Assembly (NCBI RefSeq): GCF_032854445.1
Contig: NC_088300.1
Coordinates: 31,107,608 to 31,171,607 of the forward strand
DNA: 64,000 bases
Direction: 5' to 3'
Origin: Liolophura sinensis
Lineage: Eukaryota > Mollusca > Polyplacophora > Chitonida > Chitonidae
A program made the position numbers and the translations under genes. Positions 1 to 11,701 of the stretch are shown here, one piece after another (position 1 is the stretch's first letter; each line of letters begins with the position of its first letter). Under the pieces are notes generated by a model. The model ran no database searches, was not told where the DNA came from, and worked only from the letters and a program-made list of their open reading frames with translations.

Positions 1-488
1 CCTTGGAGATTTCTAGCTAGTAGAAAGGCCAAGCTTATGAAATCATTGCCTACAAAATGATATTTCCTCAGGAAACAATGTTTCCAAAATGTCCCTAATG
101 TGTTACTAGAATCTGATTAGTCTGTAACAATTTTCTTGTGTTAATTACATGGGGGGAGTTGTAGGCTGCAGCAAGGAATTATGCAGATGTGATTGTGTCT
201 ATCCTGCAAGTCCGATGTGGTGAAATAACTTGAAAAGGTGTAGGAAAAAATGATTAGAGAATATAGAAGTGATAATTATTGTCGTTTAATTGGTGTCAAG
301 TGATTTTCATGGATGTGAAAATATGTATAATGAGATGATTTCATTGATTCTTACCACAAAAAAAGAGAGAGAGAAAAAAAACTTATCCATTTTAGCTTCC
401 TCCCATCCTCTATTTTTCACTGTTCTATGTTAACATCTTCATCCGTACACTCATTTCCACTCCTTAGTTCAACCCTTATTGTAACCTT

Positions 489-560
489 GACCAATTAGAT
501 CAAAGCCCAGCTACCCAGCCCAGGCCCTGTATTGCAAGGAGATAATTGATGCAATGAATC
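489..560. promoter_or_regulatory. candidate intronic enhancer: TCF-like and homeodomain-like sites
   Basis: Directly visible: 'ccaattagatcaaagcc' (491-507) joins a homeodomain-type core (caatta) to a TCF/LEF-type core (gatcaaag). About 35 bases on, 'ataattgatgcaatgaatc' carries a second homeodomain-type core. The surrounding 490-720 is more GC-balanced and less repetitive than its neighbours. Such short motifs occur often by chance, so this is only a candidate. Confidence 0.2.
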
Positions 561-738
561 TAGCTATCAGACCGTAATATCATTACCCCAGCAAGAATTC
601 TCCACAAGTGTTTACCACAATTATTCCCCAATTTCAGCTGACCCGTTCTGTAATTACAAAGGCGTAAATCTGACTGACTCTGGGAACCAGAGGATTTCAT
701 AGCAGTGAGCTCCCAGCCTACACTTCACTCCTATCTCC

Positions 739-741
<3 letters not shown>

Positions 742-775
<34 letters not shown>
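742..775. repeat. (CT)n microsatellite
   Basis: Seventeen uninterrupted dinucleotide repeats inside the intron, pyrimidine on the + (transcribed) strand. It is far from any splice site, so I infer no splicing role. Confidence 0.95.
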
Positions 776-779
<4 letters not shown>

Positions 780-3700
780 ATATGTTAACATTAAATGTTT
801 TTAACCTTCAAAACCAGATCAACAGTTGTATTATGGCCAGGGTTGAGAATGTGAAAGGATCATCGGGTGTAACCTAGATGCAAAGAGTCCTTAATGTTTA
901 ACAGGAGGACTTGAAGTGTTTTAACCTGAACTAGCTCACACCAGAGTGGCAGGCCTATTTTTGCATCTGATGAAAAATTATATCTAACCCGAATTGAGCA
1001 TGTTGACATCTTCACAAGCTAAAATTTCATCCAGTGTAACTAAATATAAGTTGTATGCCATACATATTTTGTGATAACCTTAGCTGGTGCAGCACATGTG
1101 GCTAATACAGCTAACAAATGATCTCAATTTGACTTGACCCTAAGGCAGTTTGAAGGTTAAATGGGCTGTCTCAAATTTATGTGCTGTGGTACCAAAGTCA
1201 GCATCCTTGGACTTGGTCCCACAAAAAGGGTCGGTAAAGGTGATGAAACTTTACAGTCTGTTGTAAATTTGATCAGATTTGGCATTAAATTTATCAATGA
1301 CAGTAATAAAGCAATTTATTTTGATGTCTTCCTCAGGCTTGGGTGGACATTTTGCCCAGCAGTGTCATAAAACAGACAAGGGCTATCATATTGGTTCAGG
1401 CTTTTAACATGCATGACTTTAACGCGGATTTGTCTCCGTAGAACAATCTTGCAATTTTATTGACACTGTTGTAAATTGTTACAGTTAATAATCCTGCCTT
1501 GGTTGACAATGAACAATGCTTAAGCACCACATATGAGTGAAAAGGCTAACCAAAGTAATCTGCTGGTGCCAAAAAAAAAAAAAATTTCAATTTATTTTCT
1601 TTCCTGTCTTGGATTATCTGTTTTAGCAATGTGAATGAAGTTTTATAATGGCCCGAAGGCGAATTTTATTTTCCAGGAGGCTTGTGCAGTTAGCTTTAAT
1701 GATAAAACAATTTTTATCCTAAATATGGTGCTGTGATGTACTTTCATCATCTTAGGTGACTCATACACTTTGATGTATGTTGTGTTCTTTTATGTTAAAT
1801 ATTAGAGTTTTCGCTGTAATATTCCTTCTGGCCATATTCATATTTTGTTCGCCGTTTGTAGCATTTTGGGAGCAAGGTGTGCAGTAGTTTAAAGGATGCT
1901 GTAATTCATGTTTAATGGTCGTCTTGGCTGTCCCCACCATTCTTTGCTGTATCAGTACTAGTTTCTTGGTTTTCTGTGCGCTCAAATTTTTGGTGTGTGT
2001 AACTAACTAATTCTGGGTGTTATGTCCAAGAGCAGGACCGTTATTGCAGCGGGAGTGCCGAAACCCGAAGCCCATTACTTGATGACTATATGTTAATTCA
2101 AAACAACATATGAGAGATTTTAGAGTGATGGCCAATAATTAATTACAAGATAGTGAAATGTTCCATTAGGTTTGTTTCTTAAAGGTGCTAAGACAAGCTG
2201 GCATAGAGGAGAAAACTGAATTCTATTGTTCCCTCGGCACACTTAAGTGAGCTCTCGTATCTTCATGAGACCACATTACCGTATATGTCTTTCCCTAATA
2301 ACTGCCATTAACTGGTTTGCTTCTAACCAAGTTTTCTTACGTAATTGGATTGAAGAGAGGAAGGTGTGAGGGGAACAGTTCTCAATGCAATTCTCGTGTT
2401 TGGCAGGAATCCTCATCAACCGTATACCTCGGTTGCCTTTCACACCCGTTAAATCCCATGTAACAGCACTGCTGACAATTTCGCTGCTGGCCGCAGAGCT
2501 TTTTCATGTCTCAGAAGAATTCCAAGGAATGTGAAACAGAAAGAAAATGTCTGAAACATTCACACGTGGGTACCCCTAGTGACTTGAAGCATGGCTGCCG
2601 AGGAGATCTTCTAAGCGTAAATGGGGCACCAATCTTTTAGCTAGCTGTTATTTTGACAGGCCACAAATGGCATTCATAAATCTTCATTTAGGAAAATGAA
2701 AAGCCAGGGTCCTAGTTCTCACCTATTTGAGATTACTAACGTGGTTTGCCTCCTTTGGTATTTGATCTATTTGATTTGAAAACCTGAGCTTTCGGAACCC
2801 TTTCAAATTTTCTTTTAATTTTGCTCCTTTTTTTTGGGGTTGTTTGTGTTAATGAAAAGGTGAGAAAACACTCAGTTTTCCTGTATCAGAAAGTAATAAC
2901 AGTAAGAGCTACAAATAAGCACTATGTAATAACTATTCTTAGGATATGAAAATCATAAATTACATTATTTTGCTAGGTAAATGAAAATAAACTTCCTAAA
3001 ATTAATACTATCATTTTTCCGTGGTTTTATGTTTTGCATGTAGAATCCACAAGGTTATCTTTCTCAAAGGATTTGTGAGCTACGGTTTAACAACACAAAA
3101 TTTGAGCTCGCAGTAACATTCTATTTTTTGTTATTATGTAGTTGGGGGCTTTTTTTCCAACTATCATAGTGAGCTGTGGTGGAGAAGTGGGTATGATTGA
3201 GACTTTTATTTGCTCTGAAGTGTCTCTTTGCACCCAGCTTGACTGGTTGGTTGACACCACCCTTATAAAAGCGACCTCACATCCCCAAGATTATAGAGCC
3301 CACTCCTCTTTCTGAACAAAGAACAGCCGTGTATGGTTACGGCTATTATCCTATTTTAATAATTACAGCCTATCAGGCTCTTGAAGTGAATTTAGAACTG
3401 GAGCATTGGAGATTTTATTTCTTCCATAATTTGACAGCAAACATTTCTTTTGTATGATGAATGGTCTGTTGAGATGGGCCAAAAGCCTTCAACAGTTGGC
3501 AGCCCTGATGTTAGCATTAAGCAGGACAGATCCTCCAATAACTGACTCATTGAGTGCCCACTTCTGCACCAGCACCCTCCATCCCACTCCCTTCATTTCT
3601 TATCATTTCCATTTTAATCACTCAGATATGATTATCATACTGGTGGCCTGAATCCCCTTCAGATTTATTGACCAAATTATGCTGGAATAATTACAGTTGG

Positions 3701-5870
3701 TTAACCATAATTCTGTTCTAAGTTCTCTATATGTTTATTCTCTGAAGTTTGCAGTGGCATTGTGCTTACAACTTAAATGACAATAGTTCCTTTTCCAGTC
3801 CTCACTTAGCAAATAAAAGTTTGCTGTTATTAAATATCCGATAACAACCAAATTTTTAAAAAAACACTAATTTCAATAAAGGTCCTTTTTGGATTATAAA
3901 TGATTTAAGTAAATCAGTAGAATGATTCTGGCGAGGATAATAGCGTTTAATATTTAAAATGTGTGACGTTCAAAATATTGTCTCTTTTGTTAACTCTGTT
4001 AATCCGTTTAAGACATGTAAGAGAGTTAATCTGCTTTTAAGAGTTTCCCAGGATCTCATTTTACAATCTCACATTTCTCTTTTCATTTCTTTGCTTTGTC
4101 AAAAATTAAAACAAGGAGTGGTTGCAGTAGTCCCACAGAGGCTGCATGATAGAGACACATTATGCTTGAATGTCTGCATTCTTCTGATGAAGGAGGCAGG
4201 AAAGTCAGACAACTTTACTAATGGTCATCACTGCTGTTTTGTTGATTTCAATCATTGTATTGATGATATACAAGGCAAACGTATGGTCAGACATCTGGGG
4301 CCATTTTTGCAAAATTGTTTTTTATTGAGAATTCATTGTTATTTATATCCATGACAAATATGCCAGATATATCAAGATAGATACATGTATGTATTTATAA
4401 ATCTTTGAAGCGGTATGTGAGCCATTGATAGTATCCCCACCTTTGTCCTACCTTTTGCTGTTATTTTGCATAATTTATAATTATTTGAAACATCTGTTTA
4501 ACATCTCTGACAGCTCAAAACATTGATCATGGTCAGAATTTTCAGTCTCAGCGGGATGTATATTTCTCCCATATCAGTCGGCTAAATTTCAAAAGACTAT
4601 TGATTATCAGGTGATTGTTGGCCATCGTGAAAACAAGCTGTTTAACCACAGTATTGATACTATAAGCTATTAATGGATTCTTCATTAGCTGTGGGGTTTT
4701 TTCGCCCAGTGCAGCTTTCCCCCAACAAACATATGGTAACTGCAGAGATGAAGTTATTGTCTGCAGGCTGGTTCTGAGCAACCAACACCAGTGCTCCTGG
4801 GGTGAGGGTTAGGGGGTGGGAGGGACAGTCCTAGACAGGTTGACTCCTTGTGCACAGTATGGATGACCTGTTATTGACCAGCCAGTCCCTTAGACAATAG
4901 GTAGAAGGACCACACAGAGCCTACCTAGTGTGGTTGTTTAGCCCCATCTGTGTCTTTGTCATATCAATCGTATCGCTGGTCACTAGGCTGTTGTCTAAGG
5001 GTTGCATAACCATCCACAGGGTGCTGAATATTTCATTTACTCTCAGTAATCAAGCAGCTGCCACTTTGTCTTTGTTTTCTGCTGATGTTTCTCTACCTAC
5101 TAGTGTACACAGCACTCTCTAATATGTCAACAAGCTCCAGTTATAGGATTGAACTCAGCCTGCACCTAAACACCCCACCTGTTACATGTGTACATCTCGC
5201 ATGCTGTGCTGTCTGGCATGCCACTTGCATTCTTCAAAGTCCATCAAATATAAACTTAACACGTATAAGCTGTACTGCTCTGCTGTTCATAGATTTTGAG
5301 AGTGTAAACTGTGGGACGTTTTCCTTGGTGTGCTTATAAAATTAATCAACATATGCTCTGTTTGACCCAAATGTTTGTCAAACAAAGGTGCATTTTTAGG
5401 GTCATATAATAATGGTCATTAAATGTTACAACATATAAATGGACGTAATTTCAGGTCAAATGCAATGCATATATCAAACTCAATGTTTGTGTTTTATTTT
5501 TAAATCCAAAGAACATTGTAGTTTTTGTTGCAAAGAGAAACACAAATTTTTTCTGTCGTTCTTGAAAACAAGCACGCTGAATGGTGACTCTCCAATAGAT
5601 TGGGGGCCTCTTATATCTCACCCGGAATCTTTTGATTTATGCTCACGGCTTACAAATATCAAAATGTGTAATCTGAGGGAGGCCTTGTCCTGCCATTGTC
5701 TGTAACTCATGGCGGGATTATGTCTTCAGTTAATGCAAATGGCATCAGTTGAGAGTAGGGAATATGCAGATGAGAGAAAGCTAGCGCTCCTTTGGTAGCT
5801 TAGATTTCCCAGCTAGCATTTTGGCACCAGACTGAATAATTCCATAGCTGAGGAAGATCCCCCAAGATAA

Positions 5871-5890
5871 GGTAATTAGGAATAATTACC
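5871..5890. promoter_or_regulatory. perfect palindrome with two TAATTA homeodomain cores
   Basis: The sequence reads ggtaatta-ggaa-taattacc: two perfect 8-bp arms separated by 4 bp, each holding a TAATTA core. Paired TAATTA sites in inverted orientation are a typical binding arrangement for homeodomain dimers. It sits 0.7 kb upstream of the homeobox exon, within a stretch (5760-5960) of high-complexity sequence. Function is inferred. Confidence 0.3.
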
Positions 5891-6598
5891 ATAAACGGAC
5901 CTCAAGGCTAATTTTCCCAGAGTCTTGAGTTTGTATTGATATTATTTGCAAAATCAACGCCATTCCCTAAGGGCAAGGATGGGCGTTGTTTTGACCAAAC
6001 TGCCATCTCAAGTCAACTGTTAAACATAGCGTTTGTGAAATAAAAGCAAATCCATGTTCCTAATCGGAGTCGGAAAGAAAAAGTGAGATTTTGATGTCTG
6101 GTCGTGGAGAGGGATGTCAGTAGTCCCCTCGGTGATGAACCCCTGTCTTCATTTGCTGATGGACTATAACAATTTCAGTTACCCACGCTCTTAAGTCAGC
6201 AACCAAGTATAGCTATCATCAGGACAAGTGTCCAACAGCCCAATGTTGTCTTCTTCCTCAACAGAACAGCATTTTTATGTCTACATTGCCTGGTGTAGCA
6301 ACCAATATAAGTTATCCAAATGCTCTGTTTGACAGATTTTATTCTTTTGATGCATGCATTTTGAAATAATAATATTCATTCCAAAAGTGCATGTGTGATG
6401 ATAGATTTTCAGTAACTGCTTAGAGTTTGTGTGAGAAAATTAGTTGGAAAATGCAAAATTTCCTGTTGGTGGTTTATTTGGAACTATTTGTTCAGTTTTT
6501 GATGCAGAAAAATGATAAAATGATATACTTTGCTGGAAACATTGATTGGTTTTGATCGTCTGAAATGTTCCTAAAAATGAGATTTGTAATTCTTGCAG

Positions 6599-6743
6599 AG
6601 AGTTTTACTACATCCAAATGGAGAAGTATTCTCGTCAAGCTCTGGCTGAGGGAGTCAAGAATTCTGAGGATCTGATTGTCACCACAGACTCCGAGTTGTA
6701 CAGAGTGCTGAATCTCCATTATAATAGAAACAATCAGCTTGAG
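6599..6743 (+). CDS. PROX1: Prospero/PROX1 homeobox protein, penultimate coding exon (end of homeodomain, start of Prospero domain)
   Basis: Exon of a prospero-family homeodomain transcription factor, a nuclear regulator of neural and other cell-fate decisions. Base 6599 completes a split codon (phase 2; AG|A would give the expected Arg), followed by 48 codons. The translation starts [14 protein letters not shown], the second half of the divergent Prospero recognition helix, and ends [19 protein letters not shown], the first helices of the Prospero domain. From memory of the family it is closest to arthropod Prospero (which also has [16 protein letters not shown]) and clearly similar to vertebrate PROX1. 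The acceptor is ttcttgcag and the donor is gag|gtaagt, both strong. The next exon continues in phase 0. Upstream exons are outside the window. Confidence 0.97.
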
Positions 6744-8399
6744 GTAAGTTCTGTTTGTTTTTATGGGGTTTTCTTTTAACACTGCAGTATTCTTTTTCTT
6801 GAAATGTGAGAACTACAGCCTATTTGATCAAAAGTGTATGTCGTGACTTTATTTTGTAGAATATTTATTTTAACATATATTTATTTATTTATTATTTATT
6901 CATTTATTTGCTTTTAACATGTATCCATATGCAAAACTGGTCCTGAAAAGAACTGGCATGGGCAAAAATAAAATATGGGGAAAAGGTGGAAAGTAGTTTT
7001 ACAATAGACATATTTCTCATATGTGGAAGAGGTTAAAAAAACTTTTATGATTTAGTGCAGACATATTTTGTTTTCCGGTGTTTTTACATGTTGTCCAAGA
7101 AGTTTCATGTTTATAGCTACTTTGTAGACAGTTAAACTCCATGTTGGTGCTACGGCACGAAAGGATTGGTCAGTTTAAGAATTGTTTGTGATGATACAGT
7201 AGTTTGCCATGTTTGTAGCACATGCCTTTGGATAGTTGTGAGCCGGCCATTGGTCTGTTTGCTCAGTCTGAAACATTAAGGAGGTAGCTTCAGTATGATG
7301 TAGTGTCCCGGGGAGAGTTGTTAAATCATCAAGGTACATCAATGCTGTTTTATCGGCTGATCAAAGTCTATTAAAATGCTGGCACCCTTAATAATGGTTG
7401 GAGGCTCTATCCAGAGCACTGGAGGATGGACTGGTAATGGTATGTCAACCCACTAAGGCCTGATGTTCGTTAGATTTTGGCTTGATGGTAAACACAGTCG
7501 AAGAATAACTGCGGGGAGAAAGATGAGCTGTGCAAAACGTGCCACTGTAAATTTGTAAATTGTTTGATGATGGCGGTAATGGGGGGAGGGGATGTATTGG
7601 TACTCTGAATGTGCCAAAGACAAGATCGTTATTTTGTAAATGGAGTGGAAAGAAGTGTATACACATACGAATGAATGTGTGCCTCACATGGGCAGCACTG
7701 CCCCGACCCTGGCATGAAAATCTCCCTTAAGTCAACATGTGCGATTAAGTTATATTTTGCCAGCCTGAGTGCACAATTAAGTGATATGGCAGCCAAATCT
7801 GAGGAGAGTGTGTGTATGTAATGTGTTTGTAACTGATTATCTGGCTTTATGGCCCTTGGTATGCCACCATATTGTAGTGCATTTGGTGTGAGGTTTCTCT
7901 GTCTCAAAGGAGGTTTATTGCTTTAAAGCTCATGACTTTGTGGAAAGGTATCCTGTTGCATTGTTTGCTCAGACTGAGGCTAAACTGCTGTTCAGAGAGA
8001 AATTTATCTGGTAATCAATTCCATTAGAAGTTGCTGAATTAAATAGCAGATATTTGTCCGTTTGTCCTGAAAGAAATAAGATGAAGACCAGATATTGTTA
8101 CTGGAGACTTTTTCATTCTTTATACATTAATGGTTTATTGAGATTTCTAATTGAGAGTGAAAAGCTTTTTTCCATTTCTTCCTTTATTTTATTATTTTTG
8201 CTATCAACTTTTATCCATACTGGCATTTCCAATTTGCAGCTCATTTCTTTGCCAGATTTTCCTCTTGTTTTGTGGGCATATTTGTCAGTTAGCACCGTTG
8301 GCTGTCAGCAATAGACTTGTCAAAAGACACTGAGCCACTTAAACCAGCTGTTCTCCGTTTCCTTTGCATTGAACAGAAACACTAATTTGTTTCCAAACT

Positions 8400-9990
8400 G
8401 TTCAAGATCACATGCTGCTGTGTACTCAAGAAGGAAATGACAGTAATTACGACCAAACACTGCGGCCAGGGAATGATCGCATCTTGAATGTGTAGGGGTT
8501 ATAGGTTGGGCTATCGGAGAGCCTTAGCTGTCGCCTCCCGCAGCGTCTGTAATTGATATTAGATCGACACTGCTCCCTCAGATGTTCCTAGAGCCCGCCG
8601 TTTTTATGGGGCCGATTGAGGCCTAATCTAGCAGAAAGCGAAATCCATTTTCCGTGAAAGCGCATCCCCCTTGAGGTCGGAAATGATAACCTAGCTTCTC
8701 GCCTTCAGATGTTTGCGTTTTGAAGCAATAGGTTTGAAGAAAAACAATGAGGGGTCCCTCCCCATCCAAAGGCGTCTATCTTGTCTGCGGAACTGCCCAG
8801 TGCCCTGATGGAAATTTGTTGTCCAAATATTGATCTAGTGGGTCTTTGTGAAGAGACAATACGCCTTAACGTTTTCCCAAGCTATTACCACATGTTGGAC
8901 TGTGAGTGTTAATCCTGGACAGCCCCGTCATTGGGGGCTCACTGGGTATTGAAGTGAGGGCGATTGAGTGGCAATTCCCTTCGACAGTTTAGCAGTGTTT
9001 GATTGCACCTTCCATGTATCTTCTGATGTCTGGCAATTTCTTTGTCATTAGTTTTTAGCACCGATGGTGAGGAGAGACTAGCTCAGAAATGATATTGCTC
9101 GCCAAATAAGCCGGAGCGAATAGACATGATCCATCATTGTCATAGGAGAGCAAACAGTCTCGGCCAAGCACAAACCCAAAAGAGATTTCAAATTATAGAA
9201 AGCGATCCGAGAGAAAAAAACTAATCACCAAAGTGGTAGTGAAAAGATAATGACGCCCTTTGGCCCAAATTATTTTCAATCTGTCCTGTGACTGGAGAAG
9301 GTCACTTTCCTGGCCTTTCTCTTGCAAAACATACAAAACAGTTTAGAGTTAATGTCCACAATACAGCCTGTGCTCATTGAAGCGATCACTGTCTTAAAAC
9401 CTTCAGTGACTCTCTTAAACTCCCTCATCACCTTCAACCGGATCTCATCGCTTTTGACTACATAAATCAGTTTTACGGGAAATAAACTTAAATGGTGGTA
9501 CTGTGCTTTGAAATCTCTGCCTGTCAGTGTGTTACGCTAGCTAGATTCCTGTCTACTCTCCGCCAGCTTGTCTCCACCTTAACTGTGCATTAAAGCTTGT
9601 CACAGCCAGGTAATGTGGGATAAGATGCCAGATTTTCTTCCCGGCCGTCTCATCAATGGACCAAGGAAAGCATGAAATGCGCCCAATTTCCTCTAGCCAT
9701 TATTTAAATCAGGTGTTGTAAATTGATCCCGGTCTTTCTTGGAGCTTAGGGAAGAAGCCCTAATGGAGCCTGCTTGTTGTCACACCTCAGCTTTTTGGAA
9801 TGGCAGCAATTTTCAGCCACTCTACAGAATAAAAGGGTCCAAGAGGTGAAAATGGACCCAGATTGAAGACACACGCGAGGGATAACAGCTACATCTTTCA
9901 TGAATATACACAAGAAGCTGAATGCATCAAAGTATTGGGTTTAGAGCGCGAAGGCGTTGGCTAACCTAAGGTTATGGGGTCGGACAATAG
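8400..9990. promoter_or_regulatory. candidate conserved non-coding block in the last PROX1 intron
   Basis: About 1.6 kb of unique, GC-balanced sequence without microsatellites, clearly unlike the T-rich DNA around it and without an open frame to explain it. It is rich in homeodomain-type cores, for example taattgatatta at 8550-8561, and a Hox/Cdx-like tttttatgggg near 8601-8611. Intronic conserved elements are common in developmental transcription-factor genes. Conservation cannot be tested from one sequence. Confidence 0.3.
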
Positions 9991-10379
9991 GCAGGGGAGG
10001 ATAAACGCGATTGTGATATGTTTATGAGTTCCCAACTGTTACCTAATCAGTCTCATTGCCAGTACTATGTCAATAGAGAGACTAATGTCTAAGTAAGTAA
10101 ATGTATCCATCCTGGAGAACATGGTACGAAGTTATGCCATGCTCCCTCAAGAGATGATGATGGTCAGAGTCTTGTCTATGGTGAAGACTTGGCAATAATT
10201 TTGTAATTTCCCTACATTAACATCAAGCCATTGATTGCAGGTTACAAAAGGCCTGTCTGAGTCTCCAAACGAAATCAGACAAACAGGTAGCCTTATGTCA
10301 TAAATGCCATTTTGGCGTTGAGGAATATTGGCCCAGGTGATGTCAAATACTGATGGACATTATCAAAAGTCAGGGAGGT

Positions 10380-10394
10380 GGGGGGGGGGGGGGG
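10380..10394. repeat. poly-G run
   Basis: Fifteen consecutive G on the + strand in the last PROX1 intron, followed by agag. A simple homopolymer; length is prone to sequencing error. Confidence 0.9.
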
Positions 10395-11347
10395 AGAGTT
10401 GTATTACACTCGTTTATAATGGAATCTAAATTTTTTTCTAGATTTGATACTATGTCTATTGAAAATGCTTAATTGTTAGCCAGGAGACAAATGCGAACTA
10501 GATTTCAATGTGTTTCAAAACATGATGTGATGATGTTCAGTGGTTACAGTTGCATTTGATAAAGTCATAAAAAAAAAATTATTATTATGTTTTTTTTTGT
10601 TGGTCTATGTCTCTGTAATCTCTTATTGAACACAGCACTGTTTGATGTCTTTCAAAAGACTCATAAACATATTCCAGCCTATTAACCAACCAGGTAACAG
10701 CAGCCTGTTAATAGGTTCTTGTTTGTGGGGAAAGTTGCCCTGAGGTTACAAACATCCTACTCAGGTGTTGCACTTCCTGTCAGCCTCAGCCAATCATGTT
10801 GAGAAAACATGACACAAGATATCACTTTTTATTGTCTTCTCAAGAAGTGGTTATTTTTCCCCAAAGCGTCTACCTCTTTGATATGTGGAGATTTGAGTGA
10901 TTTTTTTTTTGAAGATGGACTAATGACAGTTATTGTGATAGCAAGATGTTGCATTGAATACATCCTTTGAAGTTTTACTTTAATATTTCACATTTACTTC
11001 AGTTACACAAACAAGGAGAGTTCACAATCATAGAAATCTTTTAAGAGGATACCAGCTTTATAGATCGTTTTACAAGTATCAGAGGTGTAACATTATGGGT
11101 TTGTTTTTTTTTTTTATCCTGAAACATTATGCAAATGATCGTGTGATAAGTGATGAAAGAAGTTAAATCTTTTTCAATTGAGGTCATGGTTTTTGTTATG
11201 ATCATTTTGGTTTATATGCGTGTGAGCATGTGTTTCAATAGATGTAAAGGTTATAAGAGATTGACTTGGTGAACTAGAAATGTGCCAGTGTGATTGTTGA
11301 ACACAGATATGAAACACAGGCCACTGCACTCTTTTTAGCATCTGTGC

Positions 11348-11384
11348 TTGCGACCTGTGTAAGCCTGAAGTTTCCAGGTCGCAA
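11348..11384. repeat. inverted repeat, perfect 10-bp arms
   Basis: Arms ttgcgacctg (11348-11357) and caggtcgcaa (11375-11384) are exact reverse complements separated by 17 bp. The aggtcg-type core resembles a nuclear-receptor half site. A second small inverted repeat (ctgttccc 11533-11540 / gggaacag 11552-11559) follows within 200 bp. Both lie in a GC-balanced part of the intron, 1.1-1.3 kb before the last exon. Confidence 0.5.
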
Positions 11385-11655
11385 CCTTTTGAAATTCCAA
11401 ACAGTTCCAGGGAAGGAAGTGACAAATGTTATGGCAACTGCATTGCACTTGTCAGCGTTTAAACTTGTGGTGACCTTGAAAAGAGGTTGCTGTTAAGGGA
11501 CAATGAGAACTGGGTACTGTCAGTATCTCACCCTGTTCCCTTTGCCTGACTGGGAACAGAATTTTTCCAGCACAGGGATCTTACAGATAGCTTTGTGTTG
11601 TCTGTGACTTCCTGACATTTAATGTGCAGAAAGACACCCTGTCATAATAGTGGTT

Positions 11656-11701
11656 TGATGACACCTTCGGGTCACCTACATCTGACCTGAGCCTGTCATC
11701 A
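11656..11701. promoter_or_regulatory. 19-bp-arm imperfect palindrome with inverted GGTCA half-sites
   Basis: Arms 11656-11674 and 11683-11701 match as reverse complements at 15 of 19 positions around an 8-bp centre. The outer 8 bp (tgatgaca / tgtcatca) and inner 5 bp (ggtca / tgacc) are perfect. GGTCA repeats are half-sites for nuclear hormone receptors. This could be a receptor site or a chance palindrome; the length of matched arms makes chance less likely. Confidence 0.35.

Larger units (their letters stand above)
1..6598 (+). other. 3' part of a long intron of the prospero/PROX1 gene
   Basis: This stretch lies upstream of the exon at 6599 and ends in a normal acceptor (attcttgcag, 6589-6598). 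I searched for the missing first part of the homeodomain (helices 1-2 and the start of helix 3, usually ending in a Trp-Phe-Ser-Asn-Phe-Arg motif) and did not find it in any frame, so the preceding exon should lie left of the window. Short open frames here look random. The intron is moderately AT-rich, has one (CT)n tract, and shows no SINE copy. Two stretches look regulatory and are listed separately. Confidence 0.75.

Noticed and set aside
22-39. Six-residue match RKAKLM, as in the start of the Prospero homeodomain, in frame 1 at the left edge
   Set aside because: The expected Phe-Phe and the rest of helix 1 do not follow; the frame stops 7 codons later and there is no donor at the right place. 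Upstream residues also do not fit. Taken as coincidence, though worth a look when the left flank is known.
3264-3271. TATAAAAG box in the upstream intron
   Set aside because: No initiator, open frame or exon with a donor follows at a sensible distance; single TATA words are frequent in such DNA.
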